Assembly (NCBI RefSeq): GCF_900091415.1
Contig: NZ_FMHU01000001.1
Coordinates: 930,001-994,000 of the forward strand
Origin: Micromonospora inyonensis
GTDB taxonomy: Bacteria > Actinomycetota > Actinomycetes > Mycobacteriales > Micromonosporaceae
Direction of reading: 5' to 3'
DNA length: 64,000 nt
How positions within the stretch are numbered: position 1 is the stretch's first letter; each line of letters begins with the position of its first letter. The position numbers and the translations under genes were made by a program. Under the pieces are notes generated by a model. The model had not been told where the DNA came from. It did no database searches and was given only the letters and a program-made list of their open reading frames with translations. Positions 1 to 10,211 of the stretch are shown one piece after another.

Positions 1-304
1 CGACGATCTCGGAGAAGGTACGGCTGAACGTGCCGAGACTGCCGAAGCCGACCGCGAGGCAGATCTCGGTGACGTCGCGGTCCGACTCCAGCAGCAGGGA
101 CATCGCCCGTTCGACCCGCCGACGCTGGAGATAGCGGTGCGGGGTCTCGCCGAAGGTCGCCCGGAAGGTACGGATGAAGTGCGCCTCGGAGACGTGGGCG
201 ATCCGGGCCAGGGACGGGATGTCCAGCGGCTCGGCGTACGAGCGGTCCATGGCGTCCCGGGCACGCAGCATCGCCCGGTTGGACTGCTCGACGGCACGGC
301 TCAC
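1..304 (-). CDS. AraC-family transcriptional regulator, C-terminal part missing (window edge)
   Basis: About 101 residues are visible before the gene leaves the window. They read as the two helix-turn-helix motifs of an AraC/XylS DNA-binding domain: the first around PSLARIAHVSEAHFIRTF, then the conserved linker with RYLQRRRVERA, then the second HTH with the typical VGFGSLGTFSRTF. The GTG start at 302-304 places the DNA-binding domain at the very N-terminus, so any effector domain lies beyond the edge. It is divergent from the alpha/beta hydrolase at 385, with about 80 bp between them, so it may control that gene; this is only positional inference. Confidence 0.85.
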   Translation of the reverse strand, partial: MSRAVEQSNRAMLRARDAMDRSYAEPLDIPSLARIAHVSEAHFIRTFRATFGETPHRYLQRRRVERAMSLLLESDRDVTEICLAVGFGSLGTFSRTFSEIV

Positions 305-384
305 GCCCGCCAGCCTACGAGGGCACCCCCGGTCGGCGGGCAGCCCGCCGGCCAGGAGGTTTCGGCGGACTCGACTGCGGAAGA

Positions 385-1266
385 ATGTCGACCATGGACT
401 TTCCGGTCGACACCACACCCCCGTACCGGCTCTGGGCGCGGGCGGTCGGCCCGGTCGACGCACCGCCCCTGCTCCTGGTCATGGGCGCCAACGCCAGCGG
501 CCTCACCTGGCCGCCCGCGCTGGTCGACCGGCTCGCCACCCGGCACCGGGTGATCGTCTACGACCACCGCGACACCGGCCGCTCCACCTGGGCGTTCGAC
601 GAGCACCCGTACCAGGTGGCCGACCTGGCCGACGACGCCGTCGCCGTGCTCGACGCGGCCGGCGTGGAGCGGGCGCACGTCGTGGGCATGTCGATGGGGG
701 GCGTCCTGGTGCAGCTCCTCGCCCTCGACCACCCCGGACGGCTGCTGTCGGCCACCGCGTTCTGCACCACCGCGCTCGGTGCCGGGCTGGCCGGCGGCGA
801 CGACGCACCGCCCCTGCCGGACCCGGACCCGCGCCTGCTGCGCCTCTGGGAACACTTCACCGACGAGCGGGACCGGGAGGCGGAACTCGACTGGCGGGTG
901 GCGCACTGGCGGCTCCTCAACGGCGACGTGATCCCCTTCGACGAGACCGCCTTCCGGGAGCTCGAAATGGCCTGCATCGACCACACCGGCACCCACCGCA
1001 ACCCCGCCGCGCACGCCCGCGCCGGTCAGGACGGACTGGACCGGGGCGCGGAGCTGGCCGCCGTACGCGTGCCGTTCCTGGTCGTCGAGGCACCGGAGGA
1101 TCCGATCAACCCGCCGCCGCACGCGTCCCACCTGGCCGGACTGATTCCGTCGGCCACGCTGGTCCGCATCCCCGGCATGGGGCACGCACTGGCACCCGCG
1201 GTGCTGGATCCGCTCGCCGGTGCGCTGCTGGCCCACACCACGGGGGTCCCGCCGGCCGCGCGCTGA
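385..1266 (+). CDS. alpha/beta-fold hydrolase
   Basis: A 293-residue single-domain alpha/beta hydrolase of the usual length for the family. The nucleophile elbow is GMSMGG with Ser103, the acid is probably Asp239 in EAPEDPINP, and the general base is His267 in GMGHAL, so the triad looks complete. The oxyanion loop lies near residues 33-37 (MGANA). No signal peptide, so it should be cytoplasmic. Sequence style is closest to esterase or methyl-esterase members (RdmC-like), but the substrate cannot be read from the sequence. It is transcribed away from the AraC regulator. A second ATG three codons downstream is an alternative start. Confidence 0.88.
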   Translation: MSTMDFPVDTTPPYRLWARAVGPVDAPPLLLVMGANASGLTWPPALVDRLATRHRVIVYDHRDTGRSTWAFDEHPYQVADLADDAVAVLDAAGVERAHVVGMSMGGVLVQLLALDHPGRLLSATAFCTTALGAGLAGGDDAPPLPDPDPRLLRLWEHFTDERDREAELDWRVAHWRLLNGDVIPFDETAFRELEMACIDHTGTHRNPAAHARAGQDGLDRGAELAAVRVPFLVVEAPEDPINPPPHASHLAGLIPSATLVRIPGMGHALAPAVLDPLAGALLAHTTGVPPAAR

Positions 1267-1355
1267 GCCGCCTGACGGACAGGACGGTCGGATCCGGACG
1301 CCCGTCGTCCGGGTCCGTGCCGTGGCGGAACGGACCCGGAACCGACGGGAATGTG

Positions 1356-1429
1356 AGCCCCCGGCCGGGATCGAACCGGCGACATCTCGCTTACAAGGCG
1401 AGTGCTCTGGCCAGCTGAGCTACAGGGGC
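1356..1429 (-). tRNA. tRNA-Thr (anticodon UGU)
   Basis: The minus strand folds into a full cloverleaf: acceptor GCCCCTG pairs with CGGGGGC, D-arm GCTC...GAGC, anticodon stem CTCGC/GCGAG around the 7-nt loop CTTGTAA, and T-stem GCCGG/CCGGC around TTCGATC. The anticodon is TGT, which reads ACA threonine codons. CCA is not encoded. The gene is 74 nt. It lies just downstream of the hydrolase gene on the opposite strand. Confidence 0.95.
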
Positions 1430-1791
1430 GCGGGCGTCCGTGGTCAGCATAGCGACTGGCGTCCGGATTTCCTCCCTCACCAGGCCCCTCAGCACCGGAA
1501 ACGTGATCCGGCGGTGTCCTTCTGGTCGGGTTGTGATCCTACAGTGCACGCAACGCAGTCAACGTCCCGGCGATTGATGGTTGTGCGTGCCCTACTGACC
1601 GGTATGCGAATGTCGTCGGTCCCACCCGGTGCTCACCGTCTTGGCAGCGGGCAGAATCCCGTTTACGGTGCAGTGACGCGGACGACATTCCGGTGACCCC
1701 CGGGTGACGGGAATTCGGCCGACGGGCCGGCGCGGCCACGCGCCGGTCGCTCCTTCACTCGGATCGTCCGGCACGTTCCTGCCGGTGAAAG
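1430..1791. other. intergenic region between tRNA-Thr and the sugar ABC ATPase gene
   Basis: About 360 bp without a convincing gene. It holds the candidate tRNA promoter on the minus strand and presumably the promoter of the ATPase gene on the plus strand. Local composition is less G+C-rich than the surrounding coding DNA, as expected for a regulatory region. Nothing else was recognised. Confidence 0.5.
1536..1562 (-). promoter_or_regulatory. candidate sigma-70 type promoter of the tRNA-Thr gene
   Basis: On the minus strand TTGACT (1557-1562) is followed by TAGGAT (1536-1541), good -35 and -10 matches. The spacer is 15 bp if TTGACT is used, shorter than ideal. It lies about 107 nt upstream of the mature tRNA 5' end. 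Assigned by eye only. Confidence 0.4.
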
Positions 1792-1801
1792 GAAGCGCTT
1801 C
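1792..1801. promoter_or_regulatory. palindrome GAAGCGCTTC overlapping the ribosome binding site; possible LacI-family operator
   Basis: A perfect 10-bp palindrome lies immediately after the Shine-Dalgarno-like AAAGGAA and three bases before the ATG at 1805. The central GCGC with flanking GAA/TTC matches the style of LacI-family sugar-repressor operators. It could make the transporter ATPase sugar-responsive; the regulator is not in the window. Confidence 0.4.
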
Positions 1802-1804
1802 ACC

Positions 1805-2896
<1,092 letters not shown>

Positions 2897-2904
2897 CGTA
2901 CCGC

Positions 2905-2940
2905 GAAAGGGGCGGCCCGCTTCGGCGGACCGCCCCTTTC
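2905..2940. terminator. strong bidirectional hairpin terminator with TTCG loop
   Basis: An 11-bp perfect stem (GAAAGGGGCGG/CCGCCCCTTTC) continues after one mismatch into CCGC-TTCG-GCGG. It lies between the convergent 3' ends of the ABC ATPase and rlmB genes, 8 bp from one stop and 16 bp from the other, so it can serve both. There is no long U-tract, normal for actinomycetes. Confidence 0.85.
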
Positions 2941-2956
2941 GGCGTCGATACGGGCC

Positions 2957-4072
2957 TCAGCCGGCGCTACGCCGCCGGGACACCTCGGCGAGGGTGACCG
3001 CCGCCGCGACGCTGGCGTTCAGTGACTCCACATCGGAGACCATCGGGATGCGCACGGTCAGGTCGCAGGTCTCGCCGACCAGGCGGGACAGGCCGCGCCC
3101 CTCCGAGCCGACCACCACGACCAGCGGGCCGACCGCGGCCTCCAGGTCGTAGAGGTCGGTCTCGCCGTCGGCGTCCAGCCCGACCACCATGAACCCGGCG
3201 TCCTGGCAGGCCCTCAGGGATCGGGTCAGGTTCGTCACCTGCGCCACCGGCACCCGCGCCGCCGCGCCGGCACTGGTCCGCCAGGCGGTCGCGGTGATCC
3301 CCGCAGCCCGCCGTTCCGGCACGAAGACACCCTGCGCGCCGAACGCGGCGGCCGACCGGATCACCGCCCCGAGGTTGCGCGGGTCGGTGACCCCGTCCAG
3401 CGCCACCAGCAGCGGGGCGGTCTGCTCCAGCGCCGCCGCCACCAGGTCCTCGAACGGCTCGTACGCGAACGACGGCACCTGGAGACCGACGCCCTGGTGC
3501 AGCACGCCCCCGGTCATCCGGTCCAGTTCGGCCCGGCTGATTTCCAGGATGGCGATGCCCCGGTCGGCGGCCGTCCGGATGATCTCCTTGACCCGGTCGT
3601 CGGCGTCGATGCCCTGGGCGGTGTAGAGCGCGGTCGCCGGGACGTGCGTCCGCAGCGACTCCAGCACCGGGTTCCGGCCGACCAGCAGCTCGGGGCTGTC
3701 CTTCGCCGGGTTCGACCGGCGGCCCGGAGCGACCCGGGGGCCACTGCGGGCGGCCGGCTTGCCGCCACGCCCCTTGGCGGCGGGGACGCCCCGGCCCCCG
3801 CCCTTGCCCCAGGTGGTGTCCTTGCTACCGGGCTGGCCGATCTTGGGGGCACGCCCCTCCTCGGCGGCGGCACGCCGCTCCTTGTCCTGCTTCCAGGCGG
3901 TGCGCTGGGGCAGCTTCTCGGTGCCCGAGTACGCCTTGTGCCAGGGACGCTCGTCGGCAGGCAGGGTCTTCCCCCGCCCGGCGAGGGCGTCCCGGTTCTT
4001 GCCGCCGGAGCCCTTCGGGGCTCCCGCCTTCGGGGCCAGTCGCCGGCCTCGGCGCTGTGAGTTGCCGGGCAT
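2957..4072 (-). CDS. rlmB: 23S rRNA (guanosine-2'-O-)-methyltransferase, TrmH/SpoU family
   Basis: A 371-residue protein. Residues 1-125 form a Lys/Arg/Gly-rich, probably disordered, RNA-binding extension common in actinomycete members. Residues 128-205 are the substrate-binding domain, and about 220-371 the SPOUT methyltransferase fold with its three motifs: DPRNLGAVIRS (230-240), GSEGRGLS (322-329) and RIPM...SLNASVA (341-355), which form the knotted SAM site. By family it methylates the ribose of G2251 in 23S rRNA; a related target such as tRNA cannot be excluded. The ATG overlaps the cysS stop by one base (TGATG), so the two are translationally coupled. Confidence 0.88.
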   Translation of the reverse strand: MPGNSQRRGRRLAPKAGAPKGSGGKNRDALAGRGKTLPADERPWHKAYSGTEKLPQRTAWKQDKERRAAAEEGRAPKIGQPGSKDTTWGKGGGRGVPAAKGRGGKPAARSGPRVAPGRRSNPAKDSPELLVGRNPVLESLRTHVPATALYTAQGIDADDRVKEIIRTAADRGIAILEISRAELDRMTGGVLHQGVGLQVPSFAYEPFEDLVAAALEQTAPLLVALDGVTDPRNLGAVIRSAAAFGAQGVFVPERRAAGITATAWRTSAGAAARVPVAQVTNLTRSLRACQDAGFMVVGLDADGETDLYDLEAAVGPLVVVVGSEGRGLSRLVGETCDLTVRIPMVSDVESLNASVAAAVTLAEVSRRRSAG

Positions 4073-5487
4073 CAGTCCTGCTCTCCAATAGTCCAACGGG
4101 GTCCCTGGGGGGTGTCCTCGACCATCACCCCGGCCTGCTTGAGCTGGTCGCGTACCGCGTCGGCGGCGGCCCAGTCCTTGCGACCACGCGCCTGGGCGCG
4201 CTGCTCCAGGGCCAGCGCGACCAGGGAGTCCACCACGCCGCGCAGGTCGTCGCCGCGACCGCCGCCCGTCCAGGCGGCGTCCAGAGGGTCGACGCCGAGG
4301 ATATCCAGCATCGCGCGGACGGCGGCGAGCGCGGTGCGGACCGTCACATCGTCCCCGCCGGCCAGCGCAGTGTTCCCGTCGCGGAGGACGTCGTGCAGGA
4401 CGGCCAGCGCGGCGGAGGTGTTCAGGTCGTCGTCCATCGCGGCGGTGAACGCCGCCGGCAGCTCGCCGGGGTGCCCCGCGCCGACCCGCTCGGCGGCCCG
4501 CTGCACGAAGCCCTCGATCCGCCGGTACGCGGTCGCCGACTCGCGCAGCGCGTCCTCGGTGTAGTCGATGCGGGACCGGTAGTGCGCCGAGGCGAAGTAG
4601 TAGCGCAACTCGACTGGACGCACCCCGAGCGAGGCGACGTAGGCCAGGTCGAGGGCGTTGCCGGCCGACTTGCCCATCTTCGCCCCATCGAGGCTGAGCA
4701 GGCCGTGGTGCACCCAGTAGCGGGCGAACGGCAGGCCGGCGGCGGTCGACTGGGCGATCTCGTTCTCGTGGTGCGGGAAGGTCAGGTCGAGCCCACCGCC
4801 GTGGATGTCGAACTCGGCACCGAGGTAACGCCAGCACATCGCCGAGCACTCGATGTGCCAGCCGGGGCGGCCCCGTCCCCAGGGCGATGGCCAGTAGGCG
4901 TCCGCCGGCTCGTCCGGCTTGGCGCCTTTCCAGAGCGCGAAGTCACGTGGGTCACGCTTGCCCCGGTCGGGGGCGTCCCCGGCGGACTGCATGTCGTCCG
5001 GCGACTGGCCGGAGAGCGTGCCGTACGCCGGCCAGGAGCCGACGTCGAAGTAGACGTCGCCGGAGCCGTCGGTGGCCGGGTAGGCGTGTCCCCGCTCGAT
5101 CAGCGTGGCGATCAGCTCGTGCATCTCCGGGACGTGCCCGGTGGCCCGGGGTTCGTACGTCGGCGACAGCACGTTCAGCGTCCGGTACGCGGCGGCCAGG
5201 ATCTGCTCGTTGGCGTACGCGATCGCCCAGAACGGGCGGTCCTGCTCGCACGACTTGACCAGCAGCTTGTCGTCGATGTCGGTCAGGTTGCGGATGAAGG
5301 TGACCTCGAAGCCCTTCGCCAGCAGCCAGCGGCGCAACACGTCGTAGTTGACGCCGGAGCGAAGATGACCGATGTGCGGGGGCGCCTGGAGGGTGAGACC
5401 ACACAGGTAGACCCCCACCTTGCCGGCTTCCCGCGGGACGAAGTCCCGGACCGAACGGGTGGCGGTGTCATACAGGCGTAGCGTCAC
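4072..5487 (-). CDS. cysS: cysteinyl-tRNA synthetase
   Basis: A 471-residue class I aminoacyl-tRNA synthetase, the normal length. The ATP-binding HIGH motif is at 38-41 and the KMSKS equivalent is KMGKS at 270-274. The Zn2+ ligands that select cysteine are Cys29, Cys214, His239 and Glu243, all present. The chosen start is the GTG at 5487, which puts the Rossmann core right at the N-terminus as in homologues. It shares a short 63-bp region with the divergent IclR gene and is coupled to rlmB downstream, the same order as in mycobacteria. Confidence 0.95.
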   Translation of the reverse strand: MTLRLYDTATRSVRDFVPREAGKVGVYLCGLTLQAPPHIGHLRSGVNYDVLRRWLLAKGFEVTFIRNLTDIDDKLLVKSCEQDRPFWAIAYANEQILAAAYRTLNVLSPTYEPRATGHVPEMHELIATLIERGHAYPATDGSGDVYFDVGSWPAYGTLSGQSPDDMQSAGDAPDRGKRDPRDFALWKGAKPDEPADAYWPSPWGRGRPGWHIECSAMCWRYLGAEFDIHGGGLDLTFPHHENEIAQSTAAGLPFARYWVHHGLLSLDGAKMGKSAGNALDLAYVASLGVRPVELRYYFASAHYRSRIDYTEDALRESATAYRRIEGFVQRAAERVGAGHPGELPAAFTAAMDDDLNTSAALAVLHDVLRDGNTALAGGDDVTVRTALAAVRAMLDILGVDPLDAAWTGGGRGDDLRGVVDSLVALALEQRAQARGRKDWAAADAVRDQLKQAGVMVEDTPQGPRWTIGEQD

Positions 5488-5550
5488 CGTACAAGGGTAA
5501 CGGTCCCCACATCTTCGGAGCTGCCCGGCGCGGGCCGTACGCTGCCTGCT

Positions 5551-6246
5551 GTGGAGACGGCGGGACGACCCGGTGACGGGTTCGCGGAGCCGGCCGGGGG
5601 CACGACACCCGGTCGACCCGGGGAGACCTCGCAGACCCTGGACCGGGGACTGCGCCTGCTGCACCTGGTCGCGGACGCGCAGGGCGGGCTGACCGTCACC
5701 GAGGCCGCACACCGGCTCGGCATCGGCCGGGCGGCCGTCTACCGGCTGGTCAGCGCACTGACCGGGCACGGCATGTTGCGTCGCGACCGGGCGGGCCGGC
5801 TGCGCCTCGGTGCCGGGGTGCTGCACCTGGCCCGGCGTGCCCAACCGCTGCTCGCCGAGGGGGCGATGCCCGCGCTTCGCCGGCTGGCCGAGCAGGCCGG
5901 GGCGACCGCGCACCTGACCGTGGTGGAGGGGGACGAGGGCGTCGCCCTGGCCGTGGTCGAGCCGAGCTGGACGTCGTTCCACGTGGCGTACCGGACCGGC
6001 TCCCGGCACCCGCTGGAGCGCGGGGCGGCGGGCCGGGCCATCCTCGCCGGTCGGACCGGATCCGCCGGCCCGGTGACCACCGAGGGGGAGCTGCAACCCG
6101 GCGCGTACGGGGTGGCCGCCCCGGTGCTCGGCGTACCCGGCCTGGAGGCGAGCGTCGGCGTGGTGGCGCTGGCCCCGCTGGACGCCGGAAGCGTCGGCGG
6201 GCAGGTCCTCACCGCCGCCGCCGCGATCGCCCGCGCCCTGTCCTGA
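5551..6246 (+). CDS. IclR-family transcriptional regulator
   Basis: A 231-residue protein starting with GTG. Residues about 27-85 form the winged helix-turn-helix (TLDRGLRLLHLV... TVTEAAHRLGIGRAAVYRLVSAL), followed by a short IclR-type effector-binding domain with the usual EGDEGVALAVV and HPLERGAAGRAIL patterns. The domain is somewhat shorter than the typical 250-260 residues, mainly at its C-terminus. The effector and target are unknown; it is divergent from cysS and followed by a non-coding stretch, so it may act elsewhere or on itself. Confidence 0.85.
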   Translation: METAGRPGDGFAEPAGGTTPGRPGETSQTLDRGLRLLHLVADAQGGLTVTEAAHRLGIGRAAVYRLVSALTGHGMLRRDRAGRLRLGAGVLHLARRAQPLLAEGAMPALRRLAEQAGATAHLTVVEGDEGVALAVVEPSWTSFHVAYRTGSRHPLERGAAGRAILAGRTGSAGPVTTEGELQPGAYGVAAPVLGVPGLEASVGVVALAPLDAGSVGGQVLTAAAAIARALS

Positions 6247-6408
6247 GCTGGCCCCACCGTCCGGGTCCGACGGTCCGCGTCAATGTCGTCGCATCGTCGA
6301 ACTTCCGGTACTGCTGGCCGATGCAGCGGTCGGCCCCGGTGGCGCAGAGCGCTCCACCGGCGGGACGGGTTGCCGGGCCAGCCCAATGGGACTCCCCGGT
6401 GAGAGACC

Positions 6409-6435
6409 TTGATCGACCGCGTTTGATCGACCGCG
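6409..6435. repeat. 13-bp direct repeat TTGATCGACCGCG, two copies
   Basis: Two perfect copies (6409-6421 and 6423-6435) with 14-bp spacing lie in the 225-bp non-coding stretch between the convergent IclR and HAD genes (6247-6471). Possible protein site or chance tandem duplication. Nothing else was recognised in this stretch. Confidence 0.5.
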
Positions 6436-6471
6436 GCCACCGGGAGCGTGGGCTGAACGACCATGTGGGCA

Positions 6472-7188
6472 CTACGCGTCCGCTACCGGACGGCCACCTA
6501 CGGTGACCGGCGCGGTGAGCAGCCGCACCACGGCCGGCAGGTCGGCCAGCGTGGTGATCTCGGCATCCGGTCGCACGTCGTCGGGCCGGGGCGTACCGGC
6601 CCGGTTGAGCCAGACCGCCCGCATCCCGACGGCCTGGGACGCGACCACGTCGAGGGCGAGCGAGTCACCGACATAGAGCACCTCGGTCGGAGGCAACCCG
6701 GCCGCCGCCGCCACCTCCGCGAAGAACTCCGGCGCGGGCTTCTTCGGCAGGCCGTTCTCGTGCGCGTACCGCTCGAAGGCGAACTCACCGGCCAGCCCGC
6801 ACTGCTCGGCCCGGCTGTTGCCGTTGGTGGCGTACCCGAGGGTGAACCGGGGCCGCAGCTCGGCGAGGGCCGGCAACACGTCCGGGTAGGGCCGGGTGAG
6901 CGCGAACCGGCGGGTGTAGAAGAGGGTGGCGAAGCTCTCTAGGTGCTCCGCGAGCCCGGCGCGGCCCAGCGACCGGGCCAGCGCCGCCCGGCGGATCTCC
7001 TGCACCGGGTCGGCGGCGTGCGCACGGAAGACCGCACCCCAGTCCGACTCCAGGTCGTCGAGGGAGACTCCGCCCGCCGCCGGGGTCAACCGCCGCATCT
7101 CCTCCAGTACGGCCAGCAGTCCGCCGGCCACCGCCGGTCGCAGATCCAGCAGCGTCTCGTCCGCGTCGAACACCACTGCTCTGATCAT
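6472..7188 (-). CDS. HAD-superfamily hydrolase (phosphatase-like)
   Basis: About 238 residues. Motif I is VVFDADETLLDL with the nucleophile Asp8 and Asp10; motif II is YATNGNS (Thr replaced by the equivalent small polar pattern); motif III contains KKPAPEFF with the conserved Lys; motif IV is VGDSLALDV with the acidic Mg2+ ligands. The four-helix cap after motif I marks it as HAD subfamily I, close to haloacid dehalogenase/phosphoglycolate phosphatase-like enzymes. Substrate unknown. ATG 7188 is preferred because GGAGTTGGAGG precedes it; a TTG eight codons upstream is the alternative. Confidence 0.85.
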   Translation of the reverse strand: MIRAVVFDADETLLDLRPAVAGGLLAVLEEMRRLTPAAGGVSLDDLESDWGAVFRAHAADPVQEIRRAALARSLGRAGLAEHLESFATLFYTRRFALTRPYPDVLPALAELRPRFTLGYATNGNSRAEQCGLAGEFAFERYAHENGLPKKPAPEFFAEVAAAAGLPPTEVLYVGDSLALDVVASQAVGMRAVWLNRAGTPRPDDVRPDAEITTLADLPAVVRLLTAPVTVGGRPVADA

Positions 7189-7235
7189 GATGGGAAGGGC
7201 CTCCAACTCCAACTATCCACTGTGGGATGTCCTTC

Positions 7236-7808
7236 CTAGCATCCCTGGCGGCGGACCTCGTACTCCACCTCGCCGTGCTCACTGCCTGGTATCGGGTCGT
7301 CCCAGGTGAGATGGAACGTGCGGACGTACCGGAGACCACTCTTCTCCAGCACCCGCCGGGAGCGGGTGTTGGCCGCCATCGTCTCCGCCCGGATCCGGTG
7401 CAGCCCAAGGGCGTCGAACGCGTACCGGACGAGGGCCCGGGAGCCCTCCGTGGCCAGCCCGCGCCCCCACGCCGCCCGCCGCAGCCGGTAGCCCAGTTCC
7501 GCCTCGTTCCCGGCCACGTCCTCGCCGGGTGGGTCGAGGGCGAACCAGCCCAGGAAGTCACCGCCGGCCCGGTCGATCGCCGCCCAGCGGCCGAGACCGG
7601 GCGTCTCGTCGTACTGGCGGAGCAGCCGGGGCAGCACCTCGCCCCGGATCACCGGGAGCGGGGTCGGCCGACCGTTGGTCAGAAAGCGCATGACCTCCGG
7701 GTCACCGTCCAGCGCGACGAGGTGATCGAGATCCGCCCTGGTGAGCTGCCGCAGCCGCAGCCGCTCCGTCTCCAGGAGGACGCCGTCGGGGCCGGGTACG
7801 TCGACCAT
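7236..7808 (-). CDS. GNAT-family N-acetyltransferase, RimJ/RimL type
   Basis: About 190 residues with the RimJ-like start (LETERLRLRQLTRADLDHL), the acetyl-CoA pyrophosphate loop AAWGRGLATEGSRAL (motif A, Gx-x-GxG/A type) and the C-terminal ANTRSRRVLEKSGLRYVRTF region. Such enzymes acetylate N-terminal or free amino groups of proteins or small molecules; the acceptor cannot be predicted. It follows fumC in the same direction with about 140 bp between them. The start at 7808 is chosen over an upstream ATG that would add a Pro/Gly-rich tail not seen in the family. Confidence 0.85.
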   Translation of the reverse strand: MVDVPGPDGVLLETERLRLRQLTRADLDHLVALDGDPEVMRFLTNGRPTPLPVIRGEVLPRLLRQYDETPGLGRWAAIDRAGGDFLGWFALDPPGEDVAGNEAELGYRLRRAAWGRGLATEGSRALVRYAFDALGLHRIRAETMAANTRSRRVLEKSGLRYVRTFHLTWDDPIPGSEHGEVEYEVRRQGC

Positions 7809-7950
7809 GCCGGGCAGGATGCGCCACCGACCCACCGACCGGCCACCCGTTTCCCCGCTGCCAGTGGCGGGCAGCGGCGGCAGCCGCGACGAGCCCCGTG
7901 CCTGCGGCGGTTCCATGGGTCCGCGCCGCGCCGTGGCCGCGCCGGACGGC

Positions 7951-9360
7951 TCAGGGGTGGGTCATCCGGAGCACGTCCAGTGCCTCGTCGAGCTGGTCTT
8001 CGGTGAGCCTGCCGCTGTCCACGTGGCCCCGGGCGAGCACCACCTCCCGGATCGAGATCTCCTTGGCAAGGGCCTCCTTGGCGATCGAGGCGGCCTCGTC
8101 GTACCCGAGGTGGCGGTTCAGTGGGGTGACGATCGACGGCGAGCCCTCCGCGTACGCCAGACAGACGTCGGCGTTCGCGCCGAGACCGGCCACGCAACGG
8201 TCGGCGAAGAGTCGGCTCGACGCGGCCAGCAGACGGATCGACTCCAGCAGGTTGCGGGCCATCACCGGGAGCATCACGTTCAGCTCGAAGTCGCCCTGGG
8301 AACCCGCGAAGGCGACCGTGGCGTCGTTCCCGATCACCTGGGCGCAGACCTGCCGGACCGCCTCGGCGACCACCGGATTCACCTTGCCCGGCATGATCGA
8401 CGAGCCGGGCTGGAGGTCGGGGATGCGCAGCTCACGCAGGCCGGCGCGGGGCCCCGACCCCATCCATCGCACGTCGTTGGCGATCTTGTAGAAACCGACC
8501 GCGATGGTACGGAGCTGACCCGAGGTCTCCACCAGCGCGTCCCGTGCGCCCTGCGCCTCGAAGTGGTTGCGCGCCTCGGTCACCGGCAGCCCGGTCGACT
8601 CGCGCAACTTCTCGACCACCCGGCCCGCGAAGCCGAGCGGAGTGTTGATGCCGGTGCCCACCGCCGTGCCGCCGAGGGGAAGTTCGGCCAGGCGGGGCAG
8701 GGCCGAGTCGAGCCGTTCGATGCCGTAGCGGATCTGCGCGGCGTACCCGCCGAACTCCTGGCCGAGGGTGACCGGGGTGGCGTCCATCAGGTGGGTCCGC
8801 CCGGCCTTGACCACCGTCTCGAACTCCGCCGCCTTGGCCTCCAGCGCCTCCGCCAGGTGGGCCAGCGCGGGCAGCAGGTCGTGCGCGACCGCCTGGGTCG
8901 CGGCCAGGTGGATCGAGGACGGGAAGACGTCGTTGCTCGACTGCGAGGCGTTGACGTGGTCGTTCGGGTGCACGTCCCGGCCCAGTTCCCGGCTGGCCAG
9001 GGTGGCGATCACCTCGTTGGTGTTCATGTTGGACGAGGTGCCCGAGCCGGTCTGGAAGACGTCGATCGGAAACTGGTCGTCGTACCCGCCGTCGGCGACG
9101 TGCGCGGCGGCGGTGGCGATCGCGGCGGCCACCTCGGCATCGAGCACGCCCACCTCGGCGTTGACCTGCGCCGCCGCCCCCTTGATCTGGGCCAGCGCCC
9201 GGATCTGGGCGGACTCGATGCCCCGCCCTGAGAGGGGGAAGTTCTGCACCGCGCGCTGGGTCTGCGCCCGCCACAGCGCGTCGGCGGGCACCTCCACCTC
9301 ACCCATCGAGTCGCGTTCGATCCGGTAGCCCACTGCCTCTGGATTCGTCACGCGTTCCAT
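7951..9360 (-). CDS. fumC: class II fumarate hydratase (iron-independent)
   Basis: A 469-residue enzyme of the fumarase/aspartase superfamily, interconverting fumarate and malate in the TCA cycle. The family signature [11 protein letters not shown] is intact, as are [14 protein letters not shown] and the [14 protein letters not shown] stretch that form the active site from three subunits, and [16 protein letters not shown]. Length and all catalytic regions fit FumC rather than aspartase. ATG 9360 is used; a GTG a few codons downstream is possible. A second, unrelated iron-sulfur fumarase is encoded at 10825-12492. Confidence 0.95.
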   Translation of the reverse strand: MERVTNPEAVGYRIERDSMGEVEVPADALWRAQTQRAVQNFPLSGRGIESAQIRALAQIKGAAAQVNAEVGVLDAEVAAAIATAAAHVADGGYDDQFPIDVFQTGSGTSSNMNTNEVIATLASRELGRDVHPNDHVNASQSSNDVFPSSIHLAATQAVAHDLLPALAHLAEALEAKAAEFETVVKAGRTHLMDATPVTLGQEFGGYAAQIRYGIERLDSALPRLAELPLGGTAVGTGINTPLGFAGRVVEKLRESTGLPVTEARNHFEAQGARDALVETSGQLRTIAVGFYKIANDVRWMGSGPRAGLRELRIPDLQPGSSIMPGKVNPVVAEAVRQVCAQVIGNDATVAFAGSQGDFELNVMLPVMARNLLESIRLLAASSRLFADRCVAGLGANADVCLAYAEGSPSIVTPLNRHLGYDEAASIAKEALAKEISIREVVLARGHVDSGRLTEDQLDEALDVLRMTHP

Positions 9361-9429
9361 CCTGCCGCGCCCACCGGGCACTCGCAGCGGGGCGCAGAAG
9401 TTGGGAGCCCCAAACCCAGGGCCTGACGT

Positions 9430-9693
9430 TCAAGCGTCGACAGCTCCGGAGTCGCCGGCTTCCACACCGCCGGCTCGCAGGATTCGCCGGACCTGTTCGC
9501 GGCCGTAACCGGTGACCCGGGCGATCTCGCCTACCCGCGTGCCGTCCCGGTACGCCGTCACGATGGCGAGAGCCAGCCGCTCGCGCACTTTCGGAACATC
9601 GGCACGAGCCGAGGCGACCTCCGCGAGCCCATCCTGCACCCGCTGGAGCGCCACTCGGTACGCCTCCGACGCTGCCTCAAGGTCGCCCGCCAC
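9430..9693 (-). CDS. small helix-turn-helix protein
   Basis: An 87-residue protein. Residues about 1-50 are helical and Ala/Glu/Arg-rich; residues about 52-75 read as a helix-turn-helix (RVGEIARVTGYGREQVRRIL), the pattern of homeodomain-like or sigma-70 region-4-like DNA binding. Short acidic tail. Such small HTH proteins are frequent and uncharacterised in actinomycetes. It starts with GTG and lies alone, about 70 bp upstream of fumC in the same direction. Confidence 0.7.
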   Translation of the reverse strand: MAGDLEAASEAYRVALQRVQDGLAEVASARADVPKVRERLALAIVTAYRDGTRVGEIARVTGYGREQVRRILRAGGVEAGDSGAVDA

Positions 9694-9811
9694 CCAATGA
9701 CAGGTTTCCCAGGCACGATTCCACCGGACACACCCTCACCTGCCCGGCTCCCGCACACTCCGGCGCCCTACCGTCCGGAGCAGGTCGCCGTCCTGGCCCG
9801 GCTCGACCCCG

Positions 9812-10045
9812 ATGGTTCAAGCGGACGGAACCGACGTGGCTGAGTCTCGACAGGCGAGGATTCTGGTGGTGGGGCCGCGCGAACTACCCGGGAATGGAGT
9901 GGTCGAGGTTTGGGCGGACGCCGGAAGTGGTGGAAGCGGGCAGGAGTTCACCGTTCCCGTCCGGGACCTCATCCTGGCCGAGATCGACGACGGACGCGGC
10001 AGGTCGGCGTTGTACGAACTTCGGAGGTGCAGGCAGGTCGGCTGA
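9812..10045 (+). CDS. hypothetical protein, 77 residues
   Basis: A short reading frame whose translation looks natural: a beta-strand-rich core (ARILVVGPRELPGNGVVEV, then EFTVPVRDLILAEI) ending ALYELRRCRQVG. No domain recognised. The ATG at 9812 has no clear ribosome site; a GTG at 9836 is an alternative start. The base composition around it is less G+C-rich than its neighbours. It sits between a small HTH gene and a fumarase gene fragment, so it may belong to a region of past rearrangement. Confidence 0.45.
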   Translation: MVQADGTDVAESRQARILVVGPRELPGNGVVEVWADAGSGGSGQEFTVPVRDLILAEIDDGRGRSALYELRRCRQVG

Positions 10046-10158
10046 CAGCCCTCATTGGAGCCTGTGGCAGTAGCTGCGGGAAGGGAACCCGGCAGTCCTC
10101 CGGACGGTGGGCCGCCGGGTTCCACGCTTCCAGTGACCAGCCTCCGAGATTCGACGGC

Positions 10159-10203
10159 GGCCGACGGTGAGGACCGGCTCGGTGACCTCGGCGAAGAAGT
10201 CGT
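10159..10203 (-). pseudogene. remnant copy of the 3' end of the class I fumarase gene
   Basis: These 45 bp match 10833-10877 with a single mismatch (position 10180). In the fumarase reading frame they encode DFFAEVTEPVLTVG, against [14 protein letters not shown] in the intact gene, and then diverge. The piece begins 9 bp beyond the acetyltransferase stop codon. See the findings for interpretation as a duplicated gene end flanking an inserted gene. Confidence 0.8.
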
Positions 10204-10211
10204 CGGGAGTT

